From Sedimentitalea nanhaiensis DSM 24252 (GTDB taxonomy: Bacteria; Pseudomonadota; Alphaproteobacteria; Rhodobacterales; Rhodobacteraceae): 64,000 nt of DNA. The stretch lies in contig NZ_KI421509.1 in the NCBI RefSeq assembly GCF_000473225.1, positions 2,515,741 through 2,579,740 on the forward strand. Reading direction: 5' to 3'. Position 1 is the first letter of the stretch; each line of letters starts with the position of its first letter. The notes beneath the pieces were generated by a model. It searched no databases. It was not told the DNA's origin and saw only the letters and a list, made by a program, of their open reading frames with translations. A program made the position numbers and the translations under genes. Of the stretch, positions 57,191-64,000 are shown one piece after another.

Positions 57191-57793
57191 ATGACACGGC
57201 TGGATTTGCGCGGCGTCGCGATCTTTAAAGGGTGGCTGGATCCCGGGCGTCAAGCCGATGTGGTTGCGGCGGTGCGCGGGGTGGTTGCGGCGGCACCGCT
57301 GTTCAGCCCGGACACGCCGTATGGGCGGCCGATGACGGTGCGGATGACCTCAGCCGGTGCGTTTGGCTGGATCTCGGACCGGACCGGGTATCGCTATGCG
57401 CTGCAGCATCCGAGCGGGGTGCGCTGGCCGCCGATACCAGATGCCATCCTTCGGATCTGGGACGAGGTCACCGGGCTTGCGCGCAGACCGGAATGTTGCC
57501 TGATCAACTGGTATGGCGAAGGCGCGCGGATGGGGTTGCATCAGGATCGCGACGAGGCCGATTTCACCTGGCCGGTGGTATCGGTGTCGCTGGGGGATGA
57601 CGGGCTGTTTCGCATTGGCAGCACGACACGCGGGGGGCGGACCGAATCGATCTGGCTGACGTCGGGGGATGTGGTGGCGATGGGGGGAGACGCGCGGCTG
57701 ATCTATCACGGGGTCGACCGGATCCGGTTCGGATCGTCCCGGTTGCTGCCACGTGGCGGACGGATCAATCTGACGCTGCGGGTGGTGACGTGA
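57191..57793 (+). CDS. alkB: AlkB-like 2-oxoglutarate/Fe(II) dioxygenase
   Basis: A 200-residue protein starting MTRLDLRGVAIFKGWLDPGR. The iron ligands are His117 and Asp119 (MGLHQDRDE) and His173 (LIYHGVDRI). The 2-oxoglutarate arginine lies in GGRINLTLRVV at the C-terminus, and CLINWYGEGARMG is a family block. AlkB enzymes remove methyl groups from damaged bases by oxidation. It is convergent with the permease gene at 57833. Confidence 0.92.
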   Translation: MTRLDLRGVAIFKGWLDPGRQADVVAAVRGVVAAAPLFSPDTPYGRPMTVRMTSAGAFGWISDRTGYRYALQHPSGVRWPPIPDAILRIWDEVTGLARRPECCLINWYGEGARMGLHQDRDEADFTWPVVSVSLGDDGLFRIGSTTRGGRTESIWLTSGDVVAMGGDARLIYHGVDRIRFGSSRLLPRGGRINLTLRVVT

Positions 57794-57832
57794 CCCGGGG
57801 CCACAACGCCGCGGGCGTGCGGCCGGATCCGG

Positions 57833-58654
57833 TCAGCGTCGTGCGCCCCAGCTGAGGGAGGCGTGGCGGCGGGTATAGAACTCGCCCATCAGGCCCAGCA
57901 TGAGCAACACCACCCCGACCCACAGGGCGTAGTGCCAGTTGCTGTAATGCGGGTTGTAGTTGATGAAGACAAAGCCGCGCGCCTGGTCGATGGCGTGAAA
58001 CAGCGGGTTCCAGTCGAACATCGCCAGCATGAAAGCGGGCAGGGTGTTGGCGAGAAACATCTTACCCGACGCAATCATGTTGGCGCGTTGATAGATCGTG
58101 GTCATGACGCCCACGGCGGTTGGAAACCAGGGTTTGAGCACCAGAAAGATCAGCCCGACCCCGCAGCCGGTGAACCAGGCCAGCAGCAGCATGCCGAATG
58201 CGGCGGCGGGATCTTCGATATGAACCGGGGTGAAGGCGACATGGTAGATGTAGAGGATCACGAACATCGACAGCACCTGTACATAAAGCGAAGACAGGGC
58301 GGCAGCCGAAATGGCGATAAACGTGTTCATCGGGGCATGTTGCATCATTGCCGAATTCGGCCCTTCGGCCCCGGCGACGGCGCCTACTGCCTTGGTGTGG
58401 CACATGAACAGGAAAATGCCGGACATCACGTAAAGCAGGAAATCGCCGCGCACTGCCGAACTGCGCAGGCCCAGAATGATGAACATGAAATAGAACGCCA
58501 GCACGAACACCACCACCTGCAGCATGTTCAGCCCGATGGCGACGAGGGCGTTATTGTGTTTCTTGCGCACGCTGCGCACGCTCGAATGAAAGATCAGTTC
58601 GAGAATCTGCGCGGCACTTGCCAGCCTGGTGCGTCGTTGTGCGTATTGAAACAT
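57833..58654 (-). CDS. Polysaccharide-export ABC transporter permease (KpsM-like)
   Basis: A 273-residue ABC-2 type membrane protein with about six transmembrane helices, starting MFQYAQRRTRLASAAQILEL. Typical segments are LVAIGLNMLQVVVFVLAFYF, LLAWFTGCGVGLIFLVLKPW and FDWNPLFHAIDQARGFVFIN, as in KpsM/RfbA-type exporters. No ATPase (KpsT) gene is adjacent, so it must pair with a protein encoded elsewhere. It is divergent from cysQ, with polysaccharide precursor genes nearby. A longer frame to 58732 overlaps the intergenic region. Confidence 0.8.
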   Translation of the reverse strand: MFQYAQRRTRLASAAQILELIFHSSVRSVRKKHNNALVAIGLNMLQVVVFVLAFYFMFIILGLRSSAVRGDFLLYVMSGIFLFMCHTKAVGAVAGAEGPNSAMMQHAPMNTFIAISAAALSSLYVQVLSMFVILYIYHVAFTPVHIEDPAAAFGMLLLAWFTGCGVGLIFLVLKPWFPTAVGVMTTIYQRANMIASGKMFLANTLPAFMLAMFDWNPLFHAIDQARGFVFINYNPHYSNWHYALWVGVVLLMLGLMGEFYTRRHASLSWGARR

Positions 58655-58774
58655 CTTGTCCTGACCCTGTGACACGCAGAGCATGGCAGGGAAATCTTGC
58701 TGATCCGTTGCCAACTGAGCATAAGAGGGCAAAAGCCACTAATCAACGAACCAAACCTGCATCGGAGCCTTTGC

Positions 58775-59572
58775 TTGACCCATGACAGTCTGATACCCGT
58801 GATCCGCCGCCTCGCCATTGAGGCCGGAGAGAAGATCATGGAGATTTACCAGTCCGAAGATTTTGACGTCAAGGTCAAGTCCGATGACAGCCCGGTGACG
58901 GCGGCGGACGAGGCGGCGGACGCGATCATCTCGGCCGGGCTGCGCGCGGCGTTTCCCGATGTGATGTTGGTGACCGAGGAACAGGCGGACAGCCACAGTA
59001 CACGGAGCGACACGTTCCTGATTGTCGATCCGCTGGATGGCACCAAGGAATTCATTCATCGGCGCGGCGAGTTTACCGTGAACATCGCACTGGTGGAAAA
59101 GGGCGTACCGACGCGCGGTGTGGTCTATGCCCCGGCCAAGCAGCGGATGTTTTATACGCTGGCCGACGGGCAGTCGGTCGAGGAGACCGGGGATCTGAAC
59201 CTGGATCAGGCCGGGCCGACCCGTGCCATACATGTCTCGGACGCGGACAATGGCGCATTGATGGTGGTGGCCAGCAAGTCGCATCGCGATCAGGCGACGG
59301 ACGACTATATCAGCAAGTATAACGTCAAGGACATGAAAAGCGCCGGATCGTCGCTGAAATTCTGTCTGGTGGCCACCGGCGAGGCCGATCTGTACCCCCG
59401 CGTCGGGCGCACGATGGAGTGGGACACGGCGGCCGGCCATGCGGTTCTGGCCGGTGCGGGCGGGCAGGTGGTGCGGTTCGACGATCACAGCCCGCTGGTC
59501 TATGGCAAGGCGGGATATGCCAACCCGTTCTTTATCGCCCATGCGCCGGGCGTCGATCTGAAGGAGGCGTGA
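58775..59572 (+). CDS. cysQ: 3'(2'),5'-bisphosphate nucleotidase CysQ
   Basis: A 265-residue inositol-monophosphatase-fold enzyme that hydrolyses PAP from sulfate assimilation. The start is TTG 58775, with GGAG seven bases upstream; the frame has no in-frame ATG before residue ~23, and this start gives the usual length. Metal ligands are visible as VTEEQADSH, IVDPLDGTKEFIHRRGEFTV and, near the C-terminus, MEWDTAAGHAVLAGAGG. It overlaps kdsB by one base (TGATG). Confidence 0.92.
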   Translation: MTHDSLIPVIRRLAIEAGEKIMEIYQSEDFDVKVKSDDSPVTAADEAADAIISAGLRAAFPDVMLVTEEQADSHSTRSDTFLIVDPLDGTKEFIHRRGEFTVNIALVEKGVPTRGVVYAPAKQRMFYTLADGQSVEETGDLNLDQAGPTRAIHVSDADNGALMVVASKSHRDQATDDYISKYNVKDMKSAGSSLKFCLVATGEADLYPRVGRTMEWDTAAGHAVLAGAGGQVVRFDDHSPLVYGKAGYANPFFIAHAPGVDLKEA

Positions 59573-60372
59573 TGTCGGTTCTGGTTGCGATCCCCGCCCG
59601 CTATGCCTCGACCCGCTATCCCGGCAAGCCGTTGGTGCCGCTGACCGGCGCGACGGGGCACAAACGCAGCCTGGTCGAACGCTCTTGGCGAGCGGCGCAG
59701 GCCGTGTCGGGGGTGGACCGCGTGGTTGTGGCCACCGATGACGACCGGATCCGCGTGGCCTGCGAAGCGTTTGGCGCCGAGGTGGTGATGACCTCGCCCG
59801 ACTGCGCCAATGGCACCGAGCGCTGCGCCGAGGCGCATGCGGCGCTGGGCGGAAGGTATGAGATCGTGGTGAACCTGCAGGGGGATGCGCCGCTGACTCC
59901 GCACTGGTTCGTCGAGGATCTGGTGGCCGGGCTGCGGGCGGCACCGGAGGCCGGGGTGGCCACTCCGGTGCTGCGGTGTGATGGGGCGGCGTTGAACGGG
60001 TTTCTGGCCGACCGGCGCGCCGGGCGGGTCGGGGGCACTACGGCGGTTTTTGCCGCCGATCACGGCGCGATGTATTTCTCGAAAGAAGTGATCCCCTATA
60101 CCGCGCAGACTTATGCCGATGCTGCGGAGACGCCGGTGTTTCACCATGTCGGCGTCTATGCCTATCGTCCGGATGCGCTGGCGGCCTATTCCGGCTGGCC
60201 GACAGGCCCGCTGGAGCGGTTGGAAGGGCTTGAGCAGCTGCGATTCATGGAAAACGGACGCAAGGTGCTGTGTGTCGAGGTGGACGCGAAGGGGCGGCAA
60301 TTCTGGGAGTTGAACAATCCCGAAGACGTGCCGAAACTGGAGACCATGATGCGCCAGATGGGGTTGGAATAG
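59572..60372 (+). CDS. kdsB: 3-deoxy-manno-octulosonate cytidylyltransferase
   Basis: A 266-residue enzyme that activates Kdo to CMP-Kdo for lipopolysaccharide or capsule. The signature IPARYASTRYPGKPLVPLTG is at the N-terminus; DCANGTERCAEAHAAL and VNLQGDAPLTPHWFVEDLVA are conserved, with GVYAYRPDALAAYSGWPTGP and LERLEGLEQLRFMENG later. The insertion TGATGHKRSL after the first motif is longer than in E. coli KdsB. It is coupled to cysQ by stop/start overlap. Confidence 0.93.
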   Translation: MSVLVAIPARYASTRYPGKPLVPLTGATGHKRSLVERSWRAAQAVSGVDRVVVATDDDRIRVACEAFGAEVVMTSPDCANGTERCAEAHAALGGRYEIVVNLQGDAPLTPHWFVEDLVAGLRAAPEAGVATPVLRCDGAALNGFLADRRAGRVGGTTAVFAADHGAMYFSKEVIPYTAQTYADAAETPVFHHVGVYAYRPDALAAYSGWPTGPLERLEGLEQLRFMENGRKVLCVEVDAKGRQFWELNNPEDVPKLETMMRQMGLE

Positions 60373-60694
60373 CCACCCGGCAGGATGGCAGCAAACTGCC
60401 TGTCGTTTCTGTCGCGGTTGTTCGCAAACCCCGGTGGATCTATGATGGTGGGCGGGATGGCGCGGCTTTGCATGGCCACCAATGCGAACAAAGGGACCGC
60501 CAATGCGGCAATCAACCGAAACGTGCATTTTGCAGGCTTTCGTGCTAGGCGATTCGGGCGCGGTGCGAGACTTTTGTCAAATCCGACTATCAATTGCCGG
60601 TAACCGGTGCGGGTATCAATGAAGCGCAAACCAAATGCGTGTAGCAGTACAGGACGGTATTCCGGCCCCGTTCGAAAACAGTCAAGGAAGACCC
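60373..60694. other. Non-coding interval between kdsB and galU
   Basis: About 320 bases without a supported gene on either strand. Short frames exist but none has recognisable protein features. The galU promoter should be here, with AAGGA just before the galU ATG. Confidence 0.4.
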
Positions 60695-61588
60695 ATGGGT
60701 AAAAAAGTAACGAAGGCGATTTTTCCGGTTGCGGGAATGGGAACGCGGTTCCTGCCGGCGACCAAATCCGTTCCCAAGGAAATCATGACCCTGGTCGACC
60801 GGCCGCTTGTGCAATACGCCATCGACGAGGCGCGCGCGGCGGGGATCAAGGAATTCATCTTTGTCACCTCCAAGGGCAAGGGTGCGCTGGAGGATTATTT
60901 TGACCACTCGCTGATGCTGGAGCAGGAACTGCGCCGCAAGGGCAAGACCGAGCTGCTGGAGGTGCTGAAAGCCACCAACATGGAAAGCGGCGCGATTGCA
61001 TATATCCGCCAGCACAAGGCGTTGGGGCTGGGCCACGCGGTCTGGTGCGCGCGCCGCCTGATCGCCAACGAACCCTTTGCGGTCATTCTGCCCGATGACG
61101 TGATTGCCGCCGAGAAACCCTGTTTGCAGCAGATGGTCGAGGCCTATGAGGAAACCGGTGGCAATATGGTTGCCGCGATGGAGGTTCCGCCGGAAAAGGC
61201 CGGTGCCTATGGCGTGCTGGACGTGCGGGAAGACATGGGGTCGATCGTGTCGGTCAAGGGCATGGTCGAAAAGCCCGAAGCGGATAAGGCGCCGTCGAAT
61301 CTGGCGGTGATCGGGCGGTATATCCTGAGCCCATCGGTTCTGAGGAACCTGAATCAGATGAAGCAGGGCGCGGGTGGAGAAATTCAGCTGACCGATGCCA
61401 TCGCGCAGGATATCGGCACCGAGAACACGGTGTTTGGATTCCGGTTTCGCGGTCAGCGATTTGACTGTGGCTCCAAGGCGGGCTTTCTGCAGGCGACCGT
61501 CGCCTTTGCCCTGGCGCGCGACGATCTGCGCGACGACCTGTCGCGCTATCTGCGCGAAGTGATTCAGCTTGACAAGGCTGCCGAGTAA
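60695..61588 (+). CDS. galU: UTP-glucose-1-phosphate uridylyltransferase
   Basis: A 297-residue enzyme making UDP-glucose. The N-terminal motif GMGTRFLPATKSVPKEIM is the nucleotide-binding signature, and the downstream VEKPEADKAPSNLAVIGRYI and KAGFLQATVAFALARDDL are typical of GalU. The product feeds GalE (next gene) and Ugd (28460-29785). The ATG at 60695 has an AAGGA ribosome binding site; earlier in-frame codons are ignored. Confidence 0.97.
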   Translation: MGKKVTKAIFPVAGMGTRFLPATKSVPKEIMTLVDRPLVQYAIDEARAAGIKEFIFVTSKGKGALEDYFDHSLMLEQELRRKGKTELLEVLKATNMESGAIAYIRQHKALGLGHAVWCARRLIANEPFAVILPDDVIAAEKPCLQQMVEAYEETGGNMVAAMEVPPEKAGAYGVLDVREDMGSIVSVKGMVEKPEADKAPSNLAVIGRYILSPSVLRNLNQMKQGAGGEIQLTDAIAQDIGTENTVFGFRFRGQRFDCGSKAGFLQATVAFALARDDLRDDLSRYLREVIQLDKAAE

Positions 61589-61607
61589 CGGCCCACGGAG
61601 ACCAAGT

Positions 61608-62591
61608 GTGAAGTATGTACTGGTGACCGGCGGCGCGGGCTATATCGGCTCGCACGCCTGCAAAGCGTTGAAATCCGCCGGCTATGTGCCGGTGACCTAC
61701 GACAATCTGGTGACGGGCTGGCAGGATGCGGTCAAATTTGGTCCGTTCGAGCGCGGCGACCTGCTGGATCGGGCCCGGCAGGATCAGGTATTCGCGCAAT
61801 ACCGGCCGGTCGCGGTGGTGCATTTTGCCGCCCTCAGCCAGGTCGGCGAGGCGATGGCGGAGCCGGGCCGCTATTGGCGCAACAACGTCGAAGGATCCCT
61901 GACCCTGATCGAGGCGGCGGTGGCGGCGGGCTGCCTGGACTTTGTGTTTTCATCGACCTGCGCCACCTATGGCGAGCATGACAACGTGGTGCTGGACGAA
62001 GACACGCCGCAGATGCCGCTGAATGCCTATGGTGCCAGCAAACGGGCGATCGAGGATATTCTGCGCGATTTCGAGGCGGCATATGGGTTGCGCAGCGTGA
62101 TCTTTCGCTATTTCAACGTGGCCGGCGCCGACCCCGAGGGCGAAGTGGGCGAATTCCACCGCCCGGAAACCCATCTGGTGCCGCTGATGCTGGATGCAAT
62201 CGACGGCAAGCGCGATGCGCTGACGGTGTTCGGCACCGATTACGACACGCCCGACGGCACCTGCATCCGCGATTATGTGCATGTCTGCGATCTGGTGGAC
62301 GCGCATGTTCTGGGGTTGAAATGGCTGCGGGATGGCAAGGGCAGTCGGGTGTTCAACCTGGGCACCGGCAGCGGGTTTTCGGTGCGCGAGGTGATCGACC
62401 AGTCCCGCAGCGTAACCAATCGCGAGGTGCCCTTTGTGATCGGGCCGCGCCGGGGCGGGGATTGTACAAAGCTGGTATCGGGTTCGGTCCGGGCAGAACG
62501 CGAACTGGGCTGGTCGCCGTCGCGTTCGACGCTGGGCCGGATGATCGCTGATGCCTGGCGCTGGCATCAGTCGGGGCATTACGAAAGCTGA
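61608..62591 (+). CDS. galE: UDP-glucose 4-epimerase
   Basis: A 327-residue short-chain dehydrogenase-type epimerase starting at GTG 61608 (VKYVLVTGGAGYIGSHACKA), with GGAG nearby. The NAD motif is GGAGYIG; the catalytic Ser/Tyr/Lys lie in SSTCATYGEHDNV and YGASKRAIEDIL. It interconverts UDP-glucose and UDP-galactose. It starts 20 bases after galU and four bases before the glycosyltransferase gene. Confidence 0.95.
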   Translation: MKYVLVTGGAGYIGSHACKALKSAGYVPVTYDNLVTGWQDAVKFGPFERGDLLDRARQDQVFAQYRPVAVVHFAALSQVGEAMAEPGRYWRNNVEGSLTLIEAAVAAGCLDFVFSSTCATYGEHDNVVLDEDTPQMPLNAYGASKRAIEDILRDFEAAYGLRSVIFRYFNVAGADPEGEVGEFHRPETHLVPLMLDAIDGKRDALTVFGTDYDTPDGTCIRDYVHVCDLVDAHVLGLKWLRDGKGSRVFNLGTGSGFSVREVIDQSRSVTNREVPFVIGPRRGGDCTKLVSGSVRAERELGWSPSRSTLGRMIADAWRWHQSGHYES

Positions 62592-62595
62592 CGGG

Positions 62596-63636
62596 ATGAT
62601 GCCACAGCCCGCCGCCGCGATGCCGTCGCTGACCGCCTGGGAGGCCTACCGGATGCGGTGGAAACGGCGGCGGCTGTTGTGGCGGTCCTGGCGCGGCCGC
62701 CATCAGCTGCGTGCGGTGACGGACCGGACCGATCGGATTGGGCCGGGCGATATTCTGGCGGTGTCGGTGATGCGCAACGAGATCGGCCGCTTGCTATTTT
62801 TCCTGTCGCACTACCGCCGTATTGGCGTCGGGCACTTCCTGATCGTGGACAATGACAGCGACGATGGCAGCGCTGAGTTGCTGGCCGCGCAGCCGGATGT
62901 TTCGGTGTGGCACACGCCGCACAGTTATCGCGATGCGCGGTTCGGGCTGGACTGGCTGACATGGTTGCAGATGCGATACGCCCACGATCATTGGTGCCTG
63001 ATGACCGATGCGGACGAGCTGTTGATCTATGCGCATCATGACAGTCGCGGGTTGGGAGCGCTGACAGATTGGCTGCAGGCGCAGGGGCAGGATAGTTTTG
63101 GCGCGATAATGCTGGACCTGTTTCCCAAGGGGCGGCTGGGGGCTGCGACCCATGTGCCGGGGCAAAACCCGGTCGAGAGCCTGAACTGGTTCGATCCGGG
63201 TCCGTACCGCGCCCAGCGGCAACGCCCGATGGGCAATCTGTGGCTGCAGGGCGGCACGCGGGAGCGGGTATTCTTTGCCGATCAGCCGCAGCGCGCACCG
63301 ACCCTGAACAAGTTGCCTCTGGTGCGGTGGAACCGGCGGTACGCCTATGTCAATTCCAGCCATGCGCTGCTGCCGCCGCAGCTGAACCAGACCTATGACG
63401 GGCCTGGGGGGACGCAGCCTTCGGGTGTGCTGTTGCACAGCAAGTTTCTGCCCGAGGCCGTCGACAGGGCCGTGATTGAAAAGCAGCGCCAACAGCACTT
63501 CCACAACCCGCCCCGGTTTGACGACTATTACGACAAGCTGGCGAATGACCCCGACCTTTGGCATCCGGGCGCGCAGCGGTTGCGGGATTGGCGACAACTG
63601 GTGGCGTTGGGGCTGATGAAAACCGGCGCGTGGTAA
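62596..63636 (+). CDS. Glycosyltransferase family 2-like protein
   Basis: A 346-residue protein starting MMPQPAAAMPSLTAWEAYRM. The region DILAVSVMRNEIGRLLFFLS, then HFLIVDNDSDDGSAELLAAQ and the Asp motif CLMTDADELLIY, marks a Glyco_tranf_2_4 type transferase (DUF-like GT2). It is probably a cytoplasmic enzyme adding a sugar to a surface polysaccharide. It follows galE by four bases and resembles the partial protein at the window end (WE-x-Y-x-MR, DRT-x-RI-x-PGD). Confidence 0.85.
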   Translation: MMPQPAAAMPSLTAWEAYRMRWKRRRLLWRSWRGRHQLRAVTDRTDRIGPGDILAVSVMRNEIGRLLFFLSHYRRIGVGHFLIVDNDSDDGSAELLAAQPDVSVWHTPHSYRDARFGLDWLTWLQMRYAHDHWCLMTDADELLIYAHHDSRGLGALTDWLQAQGQDSFGAIMLDLFPKGRLGAATHVPGQNPVESLNWFDPGPYRAQRQRPMGNLWLQGGTRERVFFADQPQRAPTLNKLPLVRWNRRYAYVNSSHALLPPQLNQTYDGPGGTQPSGVLLHSKFLPEAVDRAVIEKQRQQHFHNPPRFDDYYDKLANDPDLWHPGAQRLRDWRQLVALGLMKTGAW

Positions 63637-63818
63637 AGGCAACAGGCCAGAACCCGGTAACAATTCCCCCTTGCCTTGTAACGCTTTCTAAATTTTATGC
63701 TTTGTACAAGGGGCGGGTGCCATTTTGTGCATCACGGTTGCGGGTGCTTTGACAGCCGCACCAAAATACAGCGGCGTACAATTTTCTATGTGGCCTTATC
63801 TGGCGGGGTTAGTGCGAG
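63637..63818. other. Intergenic region between two glycosyltransferase genes
   Basis: This stretch is A/T-richer than its surroundings. CCCCTTG (63667-63673) and CAAGGGG (63707-63713) form an inverted repeat with a 33-base spacer. A weak promoter could be TTGCCT (63671-63676), 17 bases, TTTATG. It separates the second glycosyltransferase into its own transcript. Confidence 0.35.
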
Positions 63819-64000
63819 TTGAGCCTTTGGGAGTCTTATCAGATGCGGGTGCGGCGGCGGCGCCGTCTGTTGCGTGCCGCGTGGAAATCCAGAGAGCTGC
63901 AGGCAGTGCAAGACCGCACCGGACGGATCCGACCCGGTGATGTTCTGTTGTTCAGCACGGTGCGGAACGAGCATATCCGACTACCCTATTTCCTGAATTA
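63819..64000 (+). CDS. Second glycosyltransferase of the same family (partial, N-terminal)
   Basis: The frame is open to the window end and reads LSLWESYQMRVRRRRRLLRA, then DRTGRIRPGDVLLFSTVRNE. This matches the N-terminus of the preceding glycosyltransferase (WEAYRMRWKRRRLLW; DRTDRIGPGDILAVSVMRNE), so it is a paralogue. The start is either TTG 63819, which keeps the aligned WE-x-Y segment, or ATG 63843. Confidence 0.8.
   Translation, partial: MSLWESYQMRVRRRRRLLRAAWKSRELQAVQDRTGRIRPGDVLLFSTVRNEHIRLPYFLN

Noticed and set aside
57863-58672. 269-residue His/Gln-rich open frame antisense to the KpsM-like permease
   Set aside because: Composition is the complement of a hydrophobic membrane protein.
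60186-60629. Minus-strand frames in the kdsB-galU interval
   Set aside because: No ribosome binding site, no domain, partly antisense to kdsB.

Overview
The window reads as chromosomal DNA of an alphaproteobacterium of the order Rhodobacterales, most likely the Roseobacter group (Ruegeria-like). The basis is gene content and order: the RegB / SenC-RegA redox locus, FlaF/FlbT flagellar regulators, an alphaproteobacterial Mic60 (mitofilin) protein beside hemD and hemY, AddB, and parvulin-argJ-mutT divergent from secA. Almost all of it is ordinary core genome with dense, often overlapping genes. No rRNA, tRNA, CRISPR array, prophage or defence island was seen.

Layout. 1-3.7 kb (minus): 5' part of addB, a MurU/AmgK-type cell-wall sugar salvage pair, tsaE. 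3.7-8.7 kb: a membrane-anchored triple-PAS protein and the RegB/SenC/RegA redox system, then an HD hydrolase. 8.8-11.4 kb: ahcY, a decayed outer-membrane-protein pseudogene, a DUF2853 gene. 11.6-14.5 kb (minus): possible 23-residue peptide, EVE and YciI proteins, gpsA, tsaD. 14.5-18.1 kb (plus): hemD, mic60, hemY. 18.1-21.1 kb: NAD salvage (pncA, pncB) and trhO.

21.3-28.3 kb is the only accessory-looking stretch. A small flagellar block (DUF1217 protein, flbT, flaF, flagellin, flgN-like, flgJ-like, fliK, flgD) lies between decayed insertion sequences: an IS481-family remnant on the left, and an IS5-family remnant plus a short IS481-family N-terminal remnant on the right, in the same orientation as the left copy.

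28.4-37.5 kb holds ugd, then a polyamine module: FAD amine oxidase, PotFGHI-type ABC importer, a divergent GntR/FCD regulator and a class III aminotransferase. A shared 16-bp motif occurs in both promoters flanking the regulator gene. 37.5-40.2 kb: ubiG, a prolyl aminopeptidase, an unusually short peptide-binding protein. 40.2-45.8 kb: rimP-nusA-ylxR-infB, preceded by a leader with a terminator and a competing stem. 45.8-53.6 kb: mutT, argJ, parvulin, secA, a phosphate-binding/OmpA fusion, radC. 53.7-57.1 kb: dnaK-dnaJ. 57.2-64 kb: an alkB-like gene and surface-polysaccharide genes (KpsM-like permease, cysQ, kdsB, galU, galE, two related glycosyltransferases, the last cut by the window end).

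I did not find a convincing new biological system. The best leads are the putative GntR operator pair, the rimP leader switch, the IS-bounded flagellar block, a 25-bp perfect palindrome after dnaJ, and the possible 23-residue membrane peptide. All assignments come from reading the sequence and family knowledge; no database search was run.
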